A stretch of 64,000 nucleotides of DNA, taken from Neostapfia colusana. Lineage: Eukaryota; Streptophyta; Magnoliopsida; Poales; Poaceae. The stretch spans positions 35,250,720-35,314,719 of the forward strand of contig JASWHV010000008.1 of assembly GCA_030760725.1 (NCBI GenBank), written 5' to 3'. How positions within the stretch are numbered: position 1 is the first letter of the stretch; every line of letters starts with the position of its first letter. Made by a program: the position numbers and the translations under genes. The notes beneath the pieces were generated by a model that was not told where the DNA came from, searched no databases, and saw only the letters and a list, made by a program, of their open reading frames with translations. Shown in pieces: positions 1-11,745 of this stretch.

Positions 1-2779
1 TAGTGGAGTTCTGCACTTTCTCCCATACAAAGCCTCAAATGGTGACATCTTCATACTAGCCTGATAGCTTTTGTTATAGGAGAACTCTGCATACGGTAAG
101 TTCTTATCCCAACTCCTATTGTTCTTGAGCGCACACGCTCTCAGCATATCCTCAAGGATCTGATTGGTTCTTTCCTCTGCCCGTCAGTCTGGGGTGATAG
201 GCAGAACTAAAATTTAGATGGGTTCCTATGGTTTCATGTAACTTCTGCCAGAACCTTGAGGTGAACTATGTCCCTCGATCTGACACTATCTTCTTTGGCA
301 CTCCATGGAAACACACGATCCTTGACATGTACAATTCCGCCAATTTGGATCCTCTGTAGTTTTCTTTCACGGGGATGAAATGAGCTACCTTGGTTAGCCT
401 GTCGATGATGACCCATATCGAATCATATCCCGATTGGGTCCTAGGCAGTCCCACTATGAAATCCATACCTATTTCTTCCCATTACCATTCAGGCACTTTG
501 AGTGGTTGCAATAGTCCCGCGGGTCGTTGATGTTCTGCTTTCACCAACTGACATGTGTCACATAGGGCAACATGTTCCGCGACATCTCGCTTCATGCCAT
601 ACCACCAATATCTGCTCTTGAGGTCATGATACACCTTTGTACTTCCAGGATGAATGGAATAGTTGGAATCATGAGCCTCCTTCAAAATCAATTCACGGAT
701 TTCCTTCACCTCAGGCACACAGATTCTTTTCCCGTGCCACACCGTACCTTGTTCATGCTCTCTGAACCCAGGGGATTTATTATCCTTGATGAGTTCTCTG
801 ATTTCTTGTATCTTCTCATCATTCTTCTGACCGTTGCGTATGTCTTGCTCTAATGTGGAGTCCACTTCCATGGCGATGGCCTCACCACTATTCACCAGAC
901 ATAGATTGAGTTTTACAACCTCTTCCTTCAATTCTGTAGGCATGTCCTTTAAGCTCAACCTATTGACCTGCACCTTCCGGCTTAAAGTATCTGCCACGAT
1001 GTTCGCTTTCCCAGGATGATAGTTGATGCCCACATCAAAGTCGTTGATTAGCTCTAATCATCTCCTTTGTCTGAGGTTGAGATCTGGCTATGTGAAAATA
1101 TACTTTAAGCTCTAATGATCCGTATATATCTCTGTCCTCTTCCCCATCAAGTAATGCCGCCAAATCTTCAACGCGTGTACCACTGCAGCTAGCTCTAGGT
1201 CATGTGTAGGATAGTTCTTCTCATGTTTTCGGAGCTGCCGGGACGGATACGCCACGACATGCCCCTCTTGCATGAGAACACATCCCAACCCGTGTCCAGA
1301 GGCATCGCAGTACACCGAAAAGTTCTTCTGCATATCTGGCATAACTAGCACTGGGGCTGTTGTCAGTCTTTTCTTCAGTTCTTGAAAACTCGTCTCGCAC
1401 TGCGGTGACCATGTGAATGTGATTCCCTTCTCTAACAATTTGTTGAGGGGTCTCGAAATCTAGGAGAAACCCTCGATAAACCGTCGATAATACCCAGCCA
1501 ATCCAAAGAAGCTTCGAACTTCCCCGACATTTTCAGGGGTCTTCCACTTCTGTACATCCTCGATCTTGGCGGTATCTACGGAGATTCCTCCCTCCGAGAT
1601 TATATGTCCTAAGAAGGGAACTCTCTTCAGTCAAAATTCACACTTGCTCAACTTGGCATATAGTTGGTGTTCTCTCAGCTTTTGCAACACCAACCTTAAA
1701 TGTCCCTCATGTTCTTCTTCATCTTTGGAGAAGACGAGAATGTCATCAATGAAAATCACCACAAATTTGTCCAAATATTCCATGAATACCTTGTTCATGA
1801 GATACATGAAGTATGCCGGGGCATTAGTTAGCCCGAAAGGCATGACGGTGTATTCATACAGCCCGTACCAAGATACGAAAGCTGTCTTTGGAATGTCGGT
1901 TTGTCTTATCTTAAGTTGGTGGTTTCCCGACCTTAGATCAATTTTTCAGAACACACAAGCTCCCCTCAACTAATAAAATAAGTCTTCAATGCAGGGTAAT
2001 GGGTACTTGTTCTTGATGGTTACTTCATTCAACGCACGGTAGTCTACGCATAACCTTTGGGTCCCATCCTTCTTGGGCACAAATATCACTGGAGCTCCCC
2101 ATGGTGAGGAACTAGGACGAATGTACCCTTTTTTTGTCAATTCTCTTAAATGTTCCTTGAGTTCTTCCAGCTGTTTGGAGTCCATCCGATAAGGTCTCTT
2201 GTATATCAGGGCTGTTCCAGGCACTAGCTCAATCGTGAATTCCACTTCACGCTCGGGGGGCATACCTGGCAACTCCTCCGGAAAAAAAACGTCTGGATAT
2301 TCCCTGATGATCCTGATCTCTTCCACTTCCACCTCAACTTGATTGAGTTTAAGGTCCCTCCTAGGGTTTTGTACAGTTATGAACTTCAATCTTGTGCAAG
2401 TAGGGTGAGTTAGTTCCACCATCCTTGTCGAACAATGGATGATTCCCTTATGTTTGGTCAACCAATCCATACCCAAAATAATGTCTATCCCTTGTGAGTC
2501 TATCACTATGAGGTTTGCAGTAAATACTACCCCATTAATGTCTAGATTCACCTTGGGACACACTTGTCTTGTCCTTATTTCTCCCCCTGGAGAGTTTATT
2601 GCTAGCATATGGTTCATTTGTGTTGTTGCTAGATCATGCTTCTTAACAAACCCTTGAGCAATGAACGTGTGGGTAGCACCAGAATCAAACAACAGGGTTG
2701 CAATGTGTAAATTGGCAGGAAACTTACCAATTACGACGTCAGGTGCCTCTTGTGCTTCCTCCATGGTCACGTAGTTCAC
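1..2779 (-). pseudogene. pol: pol of gypsy element A (protease-RT-RNase H-integrase), broken
   Basis: On the minus strand, in order: aspartic protease with LLFDSGATHTFI (near 2690); reverse transcriptase (about 2230-1500) with FIDDIL and the FGLTNAPAYFMYLMN region; RNase H with YCDASGHGLGCVLMQEG (about 1310) and PTHDLELAAVVHALK; and integrase with HPGST, the CDTC zinc ligands, MDFIVGLP and IVSDRG. Stops interrupt it near 1970, 1625 and 481, among others, and a single-base loss near 182 destroys the frame just where the third catalytic residue (Glu) is expected. The window edge removes the integrase C-terminus. The RT catalytic Asp pair is intact, so decay here is by stops and indels. Confidence 0.88.
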
Positions 2780-2785
2780 CCATCC

Positions 2786-3897
2786 TCACATCACATTCTG
2801 CTGTTGTGGCTGCATGGGCTTCTTCTTTGGGCACTTATGGGCGTAGTGCCCCACTTCACCACAGTTGAAGCATTGCACCCCAACCTTAGGTGCCTGGCCT
2901 TTGTTGTCTTGGGGTTGGCTCGGTGGTCCTTGTCCTGCTGGTCGAGGTTCATATGTGGGGCGAGGCTGCTGCACAAACTGACGTTGTGGCTGTGCTGGTG
3001 CTGACGGAGGCCTGAAATTCTGGTTGTACCCTCTGGGTGCTGAGTAGGGTACCACCGCACGGCTCATCTGCCCTGCGGGTTGCTGCATGAGACGTGGGCG
3101 TGTGTTGCTACCTGAGGCTTGGTGTGACCATCCCGCCTTTCTCTTGTTTTCGTTCTCCAGGGCCTTCAGCTTCCTTTCCACGACAAATGCTCTGTCTACC
3201 ATCTTTTGGAAGCTTTCATACTCGTTGGAGGACATTGCACACTGCATTTCCATAGTAAGTCCTTCCACAAAACAGTCCTATTTTTTCTCATCAGTTTCGA
3301 TGTCCAATGGTGCATAACGGGATAGTTGGGTGAACATAGTGAGGTATTCCCTCACGGTCATATTTCCTTGCTGCAGTCCCAAGAACTCCTTCCTCTTGTT
3401 TCTGAGTTCACCCCTTGGTATGTAATGGTTGTGGAAATTGCGGTTGAACTCTTCCCAAGTGATGTTCTCGGGGTCATGATGGGCTGCCACATAAGCGGTC
3501 CACCAATCAGCACCAGGTCCATGCAATTGGTGAGAGGCAAACAGCACCTCTCATACCCTTGGCATTGTATGATCCTCATCTTGCTCTCAATGGTCTTTAG
3601 CCAGTCATCTGCCTCCAGAGGTTCAGCGACACTTGCAAACTTTGGAGGTTGAGTCCCCAGAAACTCACTCAACCTTGGTTGGCGTAGTGCAGCTTGTGGG
3701 GGTGGAGCTTGGTGCAAGTTGGCCACCACTTTAGTTAGGCTCTGGATGAGCTGATTCTGATTTTCATGCATTTGGTGGATAGGGTCAGCTCCTTCACGGC
3801 GACCACCCCTGTCTTGTCCTCCAGAAAGATGAGGGTTGCCGGCCTCATCGTTGTTGTTGGCGGGGTTGGCACCACGACCCTTTCCTCTTCCAGCCAT
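2786..3897 (-). pseudogene. gag: gag of gypsy element A, frameshifted
   Basis: Capsid/nucleocapsid precursor that would package the element RNA in cytoplasmic virus-like particles. The start is the ATG at 3897 (MAGRGKGRGAN). A Retrotrans_gag-type core follows, with LEADDWLKTIE near residue 95 and, after a frameshift near 3545, the DWW and REYLTMFTQLSRYAP motifs typical of gypsy gag. An in-frame stop interrupts it at about 3275. The C-terminus is rich in Pro and Gln and carries one zinc knuckle, CFNCGEVGHYAHKC, with all four ligands present. It ends just before the protease region, so gag and pol were probably one reading unit originally. It is non-functional as it stands because of the frameshift and the stop. 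Confidence 0.85.
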
Positions 3898-4236
3898 CTA
3901 TCATGATCAACCAAATGTTAACTTAAAGCATTACGTATTAACTTCCCAAATTGCTTGTTTAAACTTAATCTTTTGAGGCCTTAATATATATTAACATTTT
4001 CTGGGGGTTTCACGTAGATTTTTGGGAGTCACGTCTCACGCGAAAATAATTGCACTCTTAATTCATAGTGGTTCACACATCAAAGCAAAGCTACCTAAAG
4101 ACGAGGTTGTGGACAAATGCCCATCGCTTCCACAACTCACGTCACACACCAAACATTAACACACCAATAACTAAGGTATTGACTCGACTACTCGATATCC
4201 TGCTGAAATAAGGGAAAGGACTCTAAACGACTCGTA
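3898..4236 (-). other. Spacer between leader ORF and gag of element A
   Basis: About 340 bp, AT-rich, with no ORF of note. It would lie in the transcribed leader upstream of the gag ATG. I see no further signal. Confidence 0.6.
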
Positions 4237-5006
4237 TCACTGAGTTGGCTCCTCGGGGTCTTCCTCATTATTGCGGCTGCCCTCTGATTCCGCTTTGGGT
4301 GGGGAAGCTGCTGGTGGAGAAGTGCGGCGACGCCTGCTCGCCCGGCGGTCTGGGGAGTTAGCAGTCCATGTGTCATTCACGGTGACACACAGTTCATTCC
4401 CATCTCCTCTTTCTCTTGCCCTCAAGCTGGCTCGAAGCAACGCCTCAGTCTCCTTCAGGGTGTCAAGAACATCCTGAAGCTCCTGCTGGCACTCCTGCAG
4501 TCGATGCTGAGCATAGCAGCATCCTCCAAGCACAGGTCCATGTGCTCATGGGAAGTCCCTTGCTGCACTGACGGGTACTTGTACTCCGCGGTGTCACTCT
4601 CACGCTGGAGGACATACATGTACTCAGTCCTGTCCAGGTGGCAACGGTTGATGTAACTCTGGCAGGTGATGGCCTCCCAGGTGACATCCTTCTCAGCATC
4701 GACCTGAGTCGCCCGACAAGCTAGAGAGCGGTGGATCTTGAGCAGCTGATTTTTATGGATAATCCTCATCTCTGAACTCCATTCTTCCCGCTTCTCACGG
4801 ATGGTCCGGGTGGAGCTGTAGTGTATGATTAGCTTGCCCGTATTGCCGGCGGTGTGGAGCATACGCCGAAGGCGGCGCAACAAGCCTCCTACTGCTAATC
4901 CGTAGGAGTGGTACGTCACCGGACGGTTCTCCTCTCTCAGGGCAAGGGCAACTACAGGAACTCTCCCTCCGGAGGGCTTGCGGGCGGTGCGGATCATGCG
5001 AACCAT
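4237..5006 (-). pseudogene. Leader ORF of element A: histone H3-tail-like N-terminus plus coiled coil
   Basis: This ORF lies between the primer-binding site and gag and is not a normal gag, pol or env domain. It starts MVRMIRTARKPSGGRVP. Aligned without gaps to the histone H3 tail, it matches at Met, Arg2, Thr6-Ala7-Arg8-Lys9, Gly12-Gly13 and Pro16. The middle is basic and unrecognised. The C-terminal part has a probable coiled coil (QHRLQECQQELQDVLDTLKE) and an acidic tail. A frameshift in 4455-4533 splits it: the first part is open 5006-4455, the second 4533-4237. The N-terminal ATG is the first in the leader after the PBS. I do not recognise a named family. Tail mimicry is inference; a DNA-binding basic stretch is an alternative. 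Confidence 0.6.
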
Positions 5007-5205
5007 CTAAAACATAAAGTATTTAAAATTTAGTTAGATAAGAGTTAAACAGAAATTGTATTTTGAATAAAAGTTGGGGTAAGATGAATAAAGTGACCCC
5101 ATTAAATAACACCTTCAACCCACACCTTTGTAAAATAGTTTTTAAGAAAATAGGGTCCTTAAATACGTCCATTTCTACCTAGGTCCATGTTCCTACGGGC
5201 AACCT

Positions 5206-5219
5206 TGGCTCTGATACCA
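5206..5219 (-). other. Primer-binding site, initiator tRNA-Met type (element A)
   Basis: The minus strand reads TGGTATCAGAGCCA, the standard plant initiator tRNA-Met complement, four bases inside the LTR end. It fixes the orientation and the LTR boundary. Confidence 0.93.
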
Positions 5220-5223
5220 CTTC

Positions 5224-7190
5224 TGTCACACCCGGTTTCTCCGAAGAACAACTGAGTGAATATCACATGTATGCCAGAATCATTTTCTCATACATGTGAC
5301 GACAAATAGTGAAGCATCATCATATTACAATCCAGGTGTCGAATATAAATAAGTCTTACATAGCATACGTCTCGATGGACGATAATAAGTTCATAATAGA
5401 TAAATAAAACAACAGCGGAATATAAATCTTGTGGGCTCCGTCACAGGCGTTGCTCGGGGGACTCCGTGAACCTAGAATCCTTCCTCGGGACCAAAGTCTT
5501 GGTCATTAAACACCACATCATTCTCTTGACCTGAGCAGCAATATAAACCAACAGAAAAGCAAGTTTGAGTACCATGGGTACTCAGCAAGTGTGGGAAAGT
5601 TATGTCATGCATGGCTAGAGCAAGGAGAGGTTGAGCTCATGGTTTAAGCACTACGCAATTAATACCTATCACCTTAGCTTATTAAGCACCTACAGTACTA
5701 CACATGTGAAATGGTCCCAATCTCCCAACCCATCATCAATATCAAGTAAACATAGTCTTATCTTAAATATTAAGCTTCCCGCTTAACATCCACAACTTCC
5801 CAATCCATCATCCTCTAATCATGAATAAGTCCAAGCCGCTCTTGACTGTGAGCACGGCTGTCATGACAGTTTTGACTCTGCAGAGTTTGCACCACTGTAT
5901 CCACATGTAGTGATTTCATCCCCTGTTGCCGGGTCGACTAAAAGAACCTCCATTATGCCAGTGGCCGCGAACCACGTTCACACTTCCCAGGTGTGTAGCC
6001 AGGAGATCACTACGAAGCCTTTACAAAGGGATTCACGACGAGCGTGGGCCCACTGAGGTTTCACCCCTAACAGCATACAAGAGGCTCCAACCCCGCTGCA
6101 GTGGCCCCCTCTTGAGCCTTGCGGTTCATATGGTAGTCCAGCTGACACCTATTCCCCGCACCATCCAAACACCCATACTACGTCGGGGGTAGCGCGTGTT
6201 TTCCGAGATCCCCAGGGGGTAGCGCGTAAGAATCCCGGCCTTTATAACGCGGGGCTGACGTGGACCGTCCGATTTAAAACAGACGGCTCAGATTAGATCG
6301 CCGAACCGGTACGAGTGGGTTTTATTTCTACCATGCGATTTAAAATAGACGGCGCACAAGAGGCCACGTCGCTCCTGGCCGGAGTTCGCCCGTGCGCGCG
6401 ACGGCGCGCGGCAGCGGGGGTGCGATCTTTCCGGCGCAGCTTCGGTTCCTTGCCGCTATACGTTGAAACTTGCAGTTTTTCACGTGGATCGACTGCGGAG
6501 GGGTAGGGGAGCTCACCTAGGGGTTTCTCGGGCTTGGGGAGGTCGGAATTCGGCTCTGCGACGACGATGATTGAAGCCGCTCCTCGGTGCTCGTCGGAAC
6601 CGATGCTAGGGCGTGAAACTTGTCGCTTCCTTCACGTGCAGTGCTCCCTGGAGGCGTTGGAGCACGGCGAGCTCGTTAGTCCAACAAAAAACGAAGAGAT
6701 CCGAAGGTTTTTTGGTGGTGGATGATCGGTTCTCACCAGAGAGAAGAACGGCCGATCGGGGGGGGGGGGGGAATCAAGGCGATTGTCGGCGTTTAAATAG
6801 GCGAGGGGGGGTGGCGGTCTGTTGAGATCGAGTTGGGGGCGTCCGGGACCGGAAATCAGGCTGGGGGCGTGGGTTTCCTGAGGTCAGTTGCGATCGGGCA
6901 CGGGGGAAGAGTCCGGGTCGGTTGGCACGCAGGAGGAAGGAGATGACACGCGGGCCCCACGTGTCAGTGAGAGGAAGAGAGGGGGCGCGCGGTCTTGGGC
7001 TGGCGCGGGGGATTGGGCCGGTTGGCGGGTTTCGCCCCACTGGCCGGTTGGGGTTTTTCTTTTTCTTTTTCCTTTTCTTTTCTGTTTTGATTTGAATTTG
7101 AATTCCAGTTTGAATTTGAATTTCTGCACCACATGCAATACGTCCAAAAATTTTTAAATTCCCCTCTTTAGCAGGTTTTGGGGTGTTACA
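5224..7190 (-). repeat. 5' LTR of gypsy element A (about 1.97 kb)
   Basis: On the + strand it begins TGTCACACCCGG and ends GGTGTTACA, giving a TG...CA LTR with near-matching inverted ends. It directly abuts the primer-binding site at 5206-5219. A TATA-like CTATTTAAAC lies on the minus strand near 6790, about 400 bp into the LTR. A run of a dozen or so G lies near 6759-6771. No gene is seen in it; short ORFs here are GC-rich shadows. Confidence 0.88.
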
Positions 7191-10100
7191 ATATAGCCTT
7201 TGTCAAAGAAGGATCATACAAAACTATGAATGAATGTCATATCTCTACTACTACTAAAATGACAAAATTTGATAAATATACTAAAGATGCTTGTAATACT
7301 AAGAATAACAACCTAACACTATTCCATGATTTCAGTGCACCTTATGTACTAATGAAAAGAAAATTTGGATATGTCTATGCAAAATATGTTGGACCACTCC
7401 GCTAGAGCCCAAAGCCTTGTATATGTGTGCACAAAACTCTTGTCACTAACCTTAAAGGACCCAACCAAGCTTGGGTACCTAAAACCAAAGCCTAAACTTG
7501 TTTTGTAGGCATACTCCTCCGGAGGCACAAAGTGGGTTTTAGATAGTCGCTGCACCAACCACATGACCGGAGCGAGAAAAATGTTTGTAGAGTATGAAGA
7601 AACCAATTATACAAGTCAAGGTATTTATTTCGGTGACAATAGCCAAGGAAGGGTACTAGATATGGGTAAAATCTCTATTTCTCCAGAACACACCATTTCA
7701 AATGTCATGCATGTTGAGTCACTAGATTATAATCTTTTATCCATATCTCAATTATGTGTCATGATTTTTAATTGCTTATTCGCTAATGAAGGCGTGATTG
7801 TCACTAGAAGAGTAGATACTCAATTGCCTTCAAAGGTGTCCTCCAAGGAAAGCTTTATCTTGTAGACTTTTCTGCAGATAAAACTCAACTTGACACATGT
7901 TTGATGGCAAAAACTAACATGGGTTTGCTGTGGCATCATAGGCTAGCCCATGTTGGTATGAGAAATCTCCAAAAACTTCTAAAAGGTAATCACGTCCGAG
8001 GTCTTAAGAATGTCGTTTTTGAGAAAGATAGACCTTGTAGCGCATGTCAAGCCGGGAAACAAGTTGGAGTAGCTCATCCGGCCAAGAATGTGATGATGGC
8101 AACAAGACCACTAGAGATGCTTCATATGGATCTCTTTGGTCCCATTGCCTACATAAGTATTGGAGGTAACAAATATGGTCTAGTTATTGTGGATGATTTT
8201 TCTCGCTTCACTTGGGTATTTTTCTTGCATGATAAGGGTGAAACTCAAGGTGTTCGCAAGAGTTTCCTGAGGAGAGCTCAAAATGAGTTCTCTTTGAGAA
8301 TCAAGAGGATAAGAAGCGACAACGGTACCAAATTCAAGAACATTCAAGTAGAAGAGTACATGGACGAGGAGGGCATCAAGCATGAGTTTTCGGAACCATA
8401 CACACCCAAACAAAATGGAGTGGCCAAAAGGAAGAACCGAACTCTAATAGAGATGTCAAGGACAATGCTTGATGAGTACAAGACATCCGATCGGTTGGGC
8501 GGAATCAGTGAATACCGCTTGCCATGCCACAAACCGTCTCTACCTCCATCGTCTCTTGAAAAAGACTCCCGATGAGCTCCTAACGGGTAACAAACCAAAT
8601 ATCTCCTACTTTAGAGTCTTTGGTAGCAAGTGCTATATTCTTAATAAGAAACCTCAAATTTTGAAGTTTGTCTCGAAATCCGACGAAGGTTTCTTTCTTG
8701 GTTATGATTCAAACACTTACGCCTATTGTGTATTCAACAAAACCTCCTGTTGTGTTGAAATCGCACGTGACGTAGTGTTTGATGAAACTAATGGCTCCCA
8801 AAAGGGAGCAAGTTGATCAATGTGCACTAGATGAAGAAGAGGCACCATGTATGGCATTAAGGAGGATGGCACTCGGTGACATATGACCACAAGAGCTACA
8901 AGACCCAAGTAACCCATCCTCGTCCCAAGAAGTGACTCAAACAGAAGATCAAGCACAAGATACCCTAAATGAAGAACAAGATCAAGATAACCATGGTCAA
9001 GACATCGAAGGCAACGATGGTGGTAACGATCAAGGGGGAGATACCGAGGAAGAAGAAGTTGACACAAGACCATGTGTGCCACACCCAAGAGTCCACCAAT
9101 GTGTACAACGGGATCATCCCGTTGACAATGTACTTGGAGATATCTCCAAGGGGGTAATGACTCGCTCTCGTATGGCTAACTTTTTTGCTCACTACTATTT
9201 TGTATCCTCTTTGGAGCCTTTCAGGGTTGAAGATGCTCTACAATATCTGGATTGGTTGATGGCGTTGCAAGAGGAGCTTAACAACTTCAAAATAAACAAA
9301 GTGTGTGAGCTTGTGGAAAGATCAAATGCAAACGTAGTAGGCACCAAGTGGGTCTTTCGCAACAAGCAAGATGAGAATGGAGTAGTAACAAGAAACGAAG
9401 CTAGACTTGTGGCCAAGGGATACTCACAAGTCGAAGGTTTGGACTTCATTTAAACTTTTTCTCTCGTAGATAAACTTGAATCAATTCGTATATTATTAAC
9501 CTATGCTACTCACAATGATTTCAAGTTGTACCAAATGGATGTGAAAAGCACCTTCCTCAACGGACCTATCAAGGAGGAAGTGTATGTAGAGCAACCACCC
9601 GGTTTTGAAGACGATAAGTATCCTAACCATGTATTTAAGCTTCACAAAGCTCTCTACGGCCTTAAAAAAGCTCCTAGAGGTTGGTATGAGTGTCTTAGAG
9701 ATTTCCTCATTGACAATGGTTTTAGGATAGGAAAGGCCGACTACACACTTTTCACATAAAACTTAGACAATGACTTATTTGTATGCCAAATTTATGTCAA
9801 TGGCATAATATTTGGTTCTACTAATAAATCTTTTTGTGAAGAATTCAGCAAAATCATGACGGAGAGGTTTGAGATGTCAATGATGGGAGAACTAAAGTTC
9901 TTTCTAGGTTTCCAAGTGAAACAGCTCAAGGAAGGAACTTTCATATGTCAAGCAAAGTACACTCAATACATACTTAAGAATTTTGACATGGAGAAAGCCA
10001 AGCCCATCAAAACGCCAATGGCGTCAAACGGACACCTTGACCTCAATCAAGACAGTCCTAGTGTGGATCAAAAGGTATATCGTTCCATGATTGGATCCCT

Positions 10101-10746
10101 TCTTTATCTTTGTGCATCTAGGCCCGATATTATGTTAAGTGTATGCATGTGTGCAAGGTTTCAAGCCGCACCCAAAGAGTGTCATCTAATATCCATAAAG
10201 AGAATCTTGCGCTATCTAGTTCATACACCTAACCTAGGGCTGTGGTATCCTAAAGGGTCAAAATTCAATCTCATCGGATACTCCGATGCCGATTATGCCA
10301 GATGCAAAGTGGATAGGAAAAGTACCTCGGGCACCTGTCAATTCTTGGGCAGGTCCTTAGTGTCATGGTCATCTAAGAAACAAAATTCCATTGCCCTATC
10401 CATAGCTGAAGCTGAGTACGTCGCAGCCGGGAGTTGTTGTGCACAACTTCTTTGGATGAGACAAACTCTAAGAGACTATGGTCTCAATATTAACCATATT
10501 CCACTCCTATGCGACAAAGAGAGTGCTATTAAAATTGCCCACAACCCTGTTGAACACTCTAGGACCAAACACATTGATATCCGACATCATTTCCTGAGAG
10601 ATCACTTAATAAAGGGAGACATAATCATTTCACATGTTAGAACCGAAAAATAGCTAGCCGATATCTTCACCAAGCCACTAGATGAAAAACGCTTTTGCGA
10701 ACTTAGGAATGAGCTAAATATCCTTGACTCCTGGAATGTGGCTTGA
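7191..10746 (+). pseudogene. pol: gag C-terminus and pol of Sirevirus B, catalytically dead
   Basis: The gag tail shows VTNLKGPNQAWVPK (about 7440-7480). The protease has DSR instead of DSG at 7542-7550 (VLDSRCTNHMTG). Integrase (7901-8575) has the WHHRLAH...CSAC zinc ligands, MDLFGP and RSDNGT, but the third catalytic residue is Lys (GVAKRKN, codon 8426-8428) where the family has Glu. After a frameshift near 8480 comes the integrase C-terminal region (YFRVFGSKCYILNK). RT (about 9330-9760) has DVKSTFLNG and ALYGLKKAPRGWYE, but the YVDD box reads YVNG (9793-9804). RNase H ends ADIFTKPLDEKRF. Stops at 9451, 9757 and 10651 add to the damage. The frame ends at TGA 10744-10746. Confidence 0.92.
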
Positions 10747-10990
10747 GATGTTGCACATCTGGTTGTTGTTGTCTAATTTCTTTGAAACTGAGCATGTTTT
10801 TTTCAAAGACTATCTGTCTCAATTTTTCTATCAAATTATTTTCGATTATCATCTCCTTGAATCATGGCCATTGTATGATTGTTTGTGTACTCTACTAGTC
10901 ATGTTCATTGAGAATAGTTGTGAAAAATTAGTCTATATGGATCAATTCCTACATATCTCTCCATATATATAAGAGTGTGATGTCAAGGGC

Positions 10991-11170
10991 CAGACTAATC
11001 CGCCCGATTGGCCGGACAAGTCCGGAGTGCTAGACAAGTCTGATTGGGTTTAGACAAGTCTACATCGGACTAATCCGCCTCTAACCGGACTAGTTCGCAC
11101 ATTCAGATAAGTCCGGACCCAGTCTGGTAACCAGACTTGTTCGGTATCTACGACCGGACTAGTCCGGACG
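10991..11170. repeat. Palindromic GGACWWGTCC array, block 1 (Sirevirus spacer)
   Basis: About nine variants in 180 bp, including GGACAAGTCC, AGACAAGTCT, GGACTAATCC and a perfect CCGGACTAGTCCGG. Each is self-complementary or nearly so, at irregular 10-25 bp spacing. Confidence 0.85.
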
Positions 11171-11563
11171 GTTGGGACTTAACCCAACCGCCGGGGGGTC
11201 AAGACCCCCACTTCACTCATCACACATCTGAACACGCGCCAGCGCTCAAAACTCGCCCCCATTAGCGATTTTTGAGGATTTCCACCAAAAACTTCAAATG
11301 ATCCGAGTCCTCTACCCTTTGAAACCTCAGGAAGTAAATCTTAGGACTTCTCCGCACTTTGATCCGGCGAGCTCATCGAATTTGGGCAATCAAGGTGTGT
11401 TCTTGAGGCAAAACCTAATCTTCTAAAATCTCTCAATTCTAGGAAGTTTCTTCCATAAACTAGGATGTCTAGGGCTTCATAATCTTCATGCGCCTCTTCA
11501 CTAGGATTATTGCAAACTATTGATCGAATTTGCAGAAAATCTGCTTTGCTAGGGTTTAACCCA

Positions 11564-11646
11564 GGCAGTCCGAACTAGTCAAGACAAAAGGCAGAGAAGT
11601 CCGTTCCTGACCGGACTAGTACGATCAGGGACCGGACAAGTCTGGC
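11564..11646. repeat. Palindromic GGACTAGT-type array, block 2 (Sirevirus spacer)
   Basis: Short cluster just upstream of the env-like ORF: CGAACTAGTC, CCGGACTAGTACG and CCGGACAAGTCTGG. Same motif family as the LTR arrays. Confidence 0.75.
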
Positions 11647-11745
11647 CAAACCTTGAGTTAACCCCTAACTTAGTGTTTTTACTGCACCTCTGTTGCGATA
11701 ATCTTTTGCTCTCAACTCATATCCTTACTCATTCATTCTTCCAGC

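Larger units (their letters stand above)
1..7190 (-). mobile_element. Ty3/gypsy LTR retrotransposon A, truncated by the window start
   Basis: Read on the minus strand the order is 5' LTR (7190-5224), tRNA-Met primer-binding site, leader ORF, gag, protease, RT, RNase H and integrase, with the window ending inside the integrase. The LTR outer end (minus strand TGTAACACCCC) falls at 7190, where sequence changes abruptly to Sirevirus coding sequence, so the element is inserted in that copia element. The 5 bp outside are ATATA, the candidate target duplication; its partner is off-window. Protein sequence resembles chromoviruses of the Tekay type, but the integrase C-terminus that would show a chromodomain is not in the window. 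The protease DSGA and RT FIDD boxes are intact, yet several stops and frameshifts break gag-pol. Confidence 0.9.
10747..11745 (+). other. Spacer between pol and env-like ORF of Sirevirus B
   Basis: About 1 kb without a credible gene. It holds two blocks of the GGACTAGTCC-type palindromes that also fill the LTR (separate entries) and an AT-rich stretch before them. It may carry a splice acceptor or promoter for the third ORF, but I cannot identify one with confidence. Confidence 0.6.
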
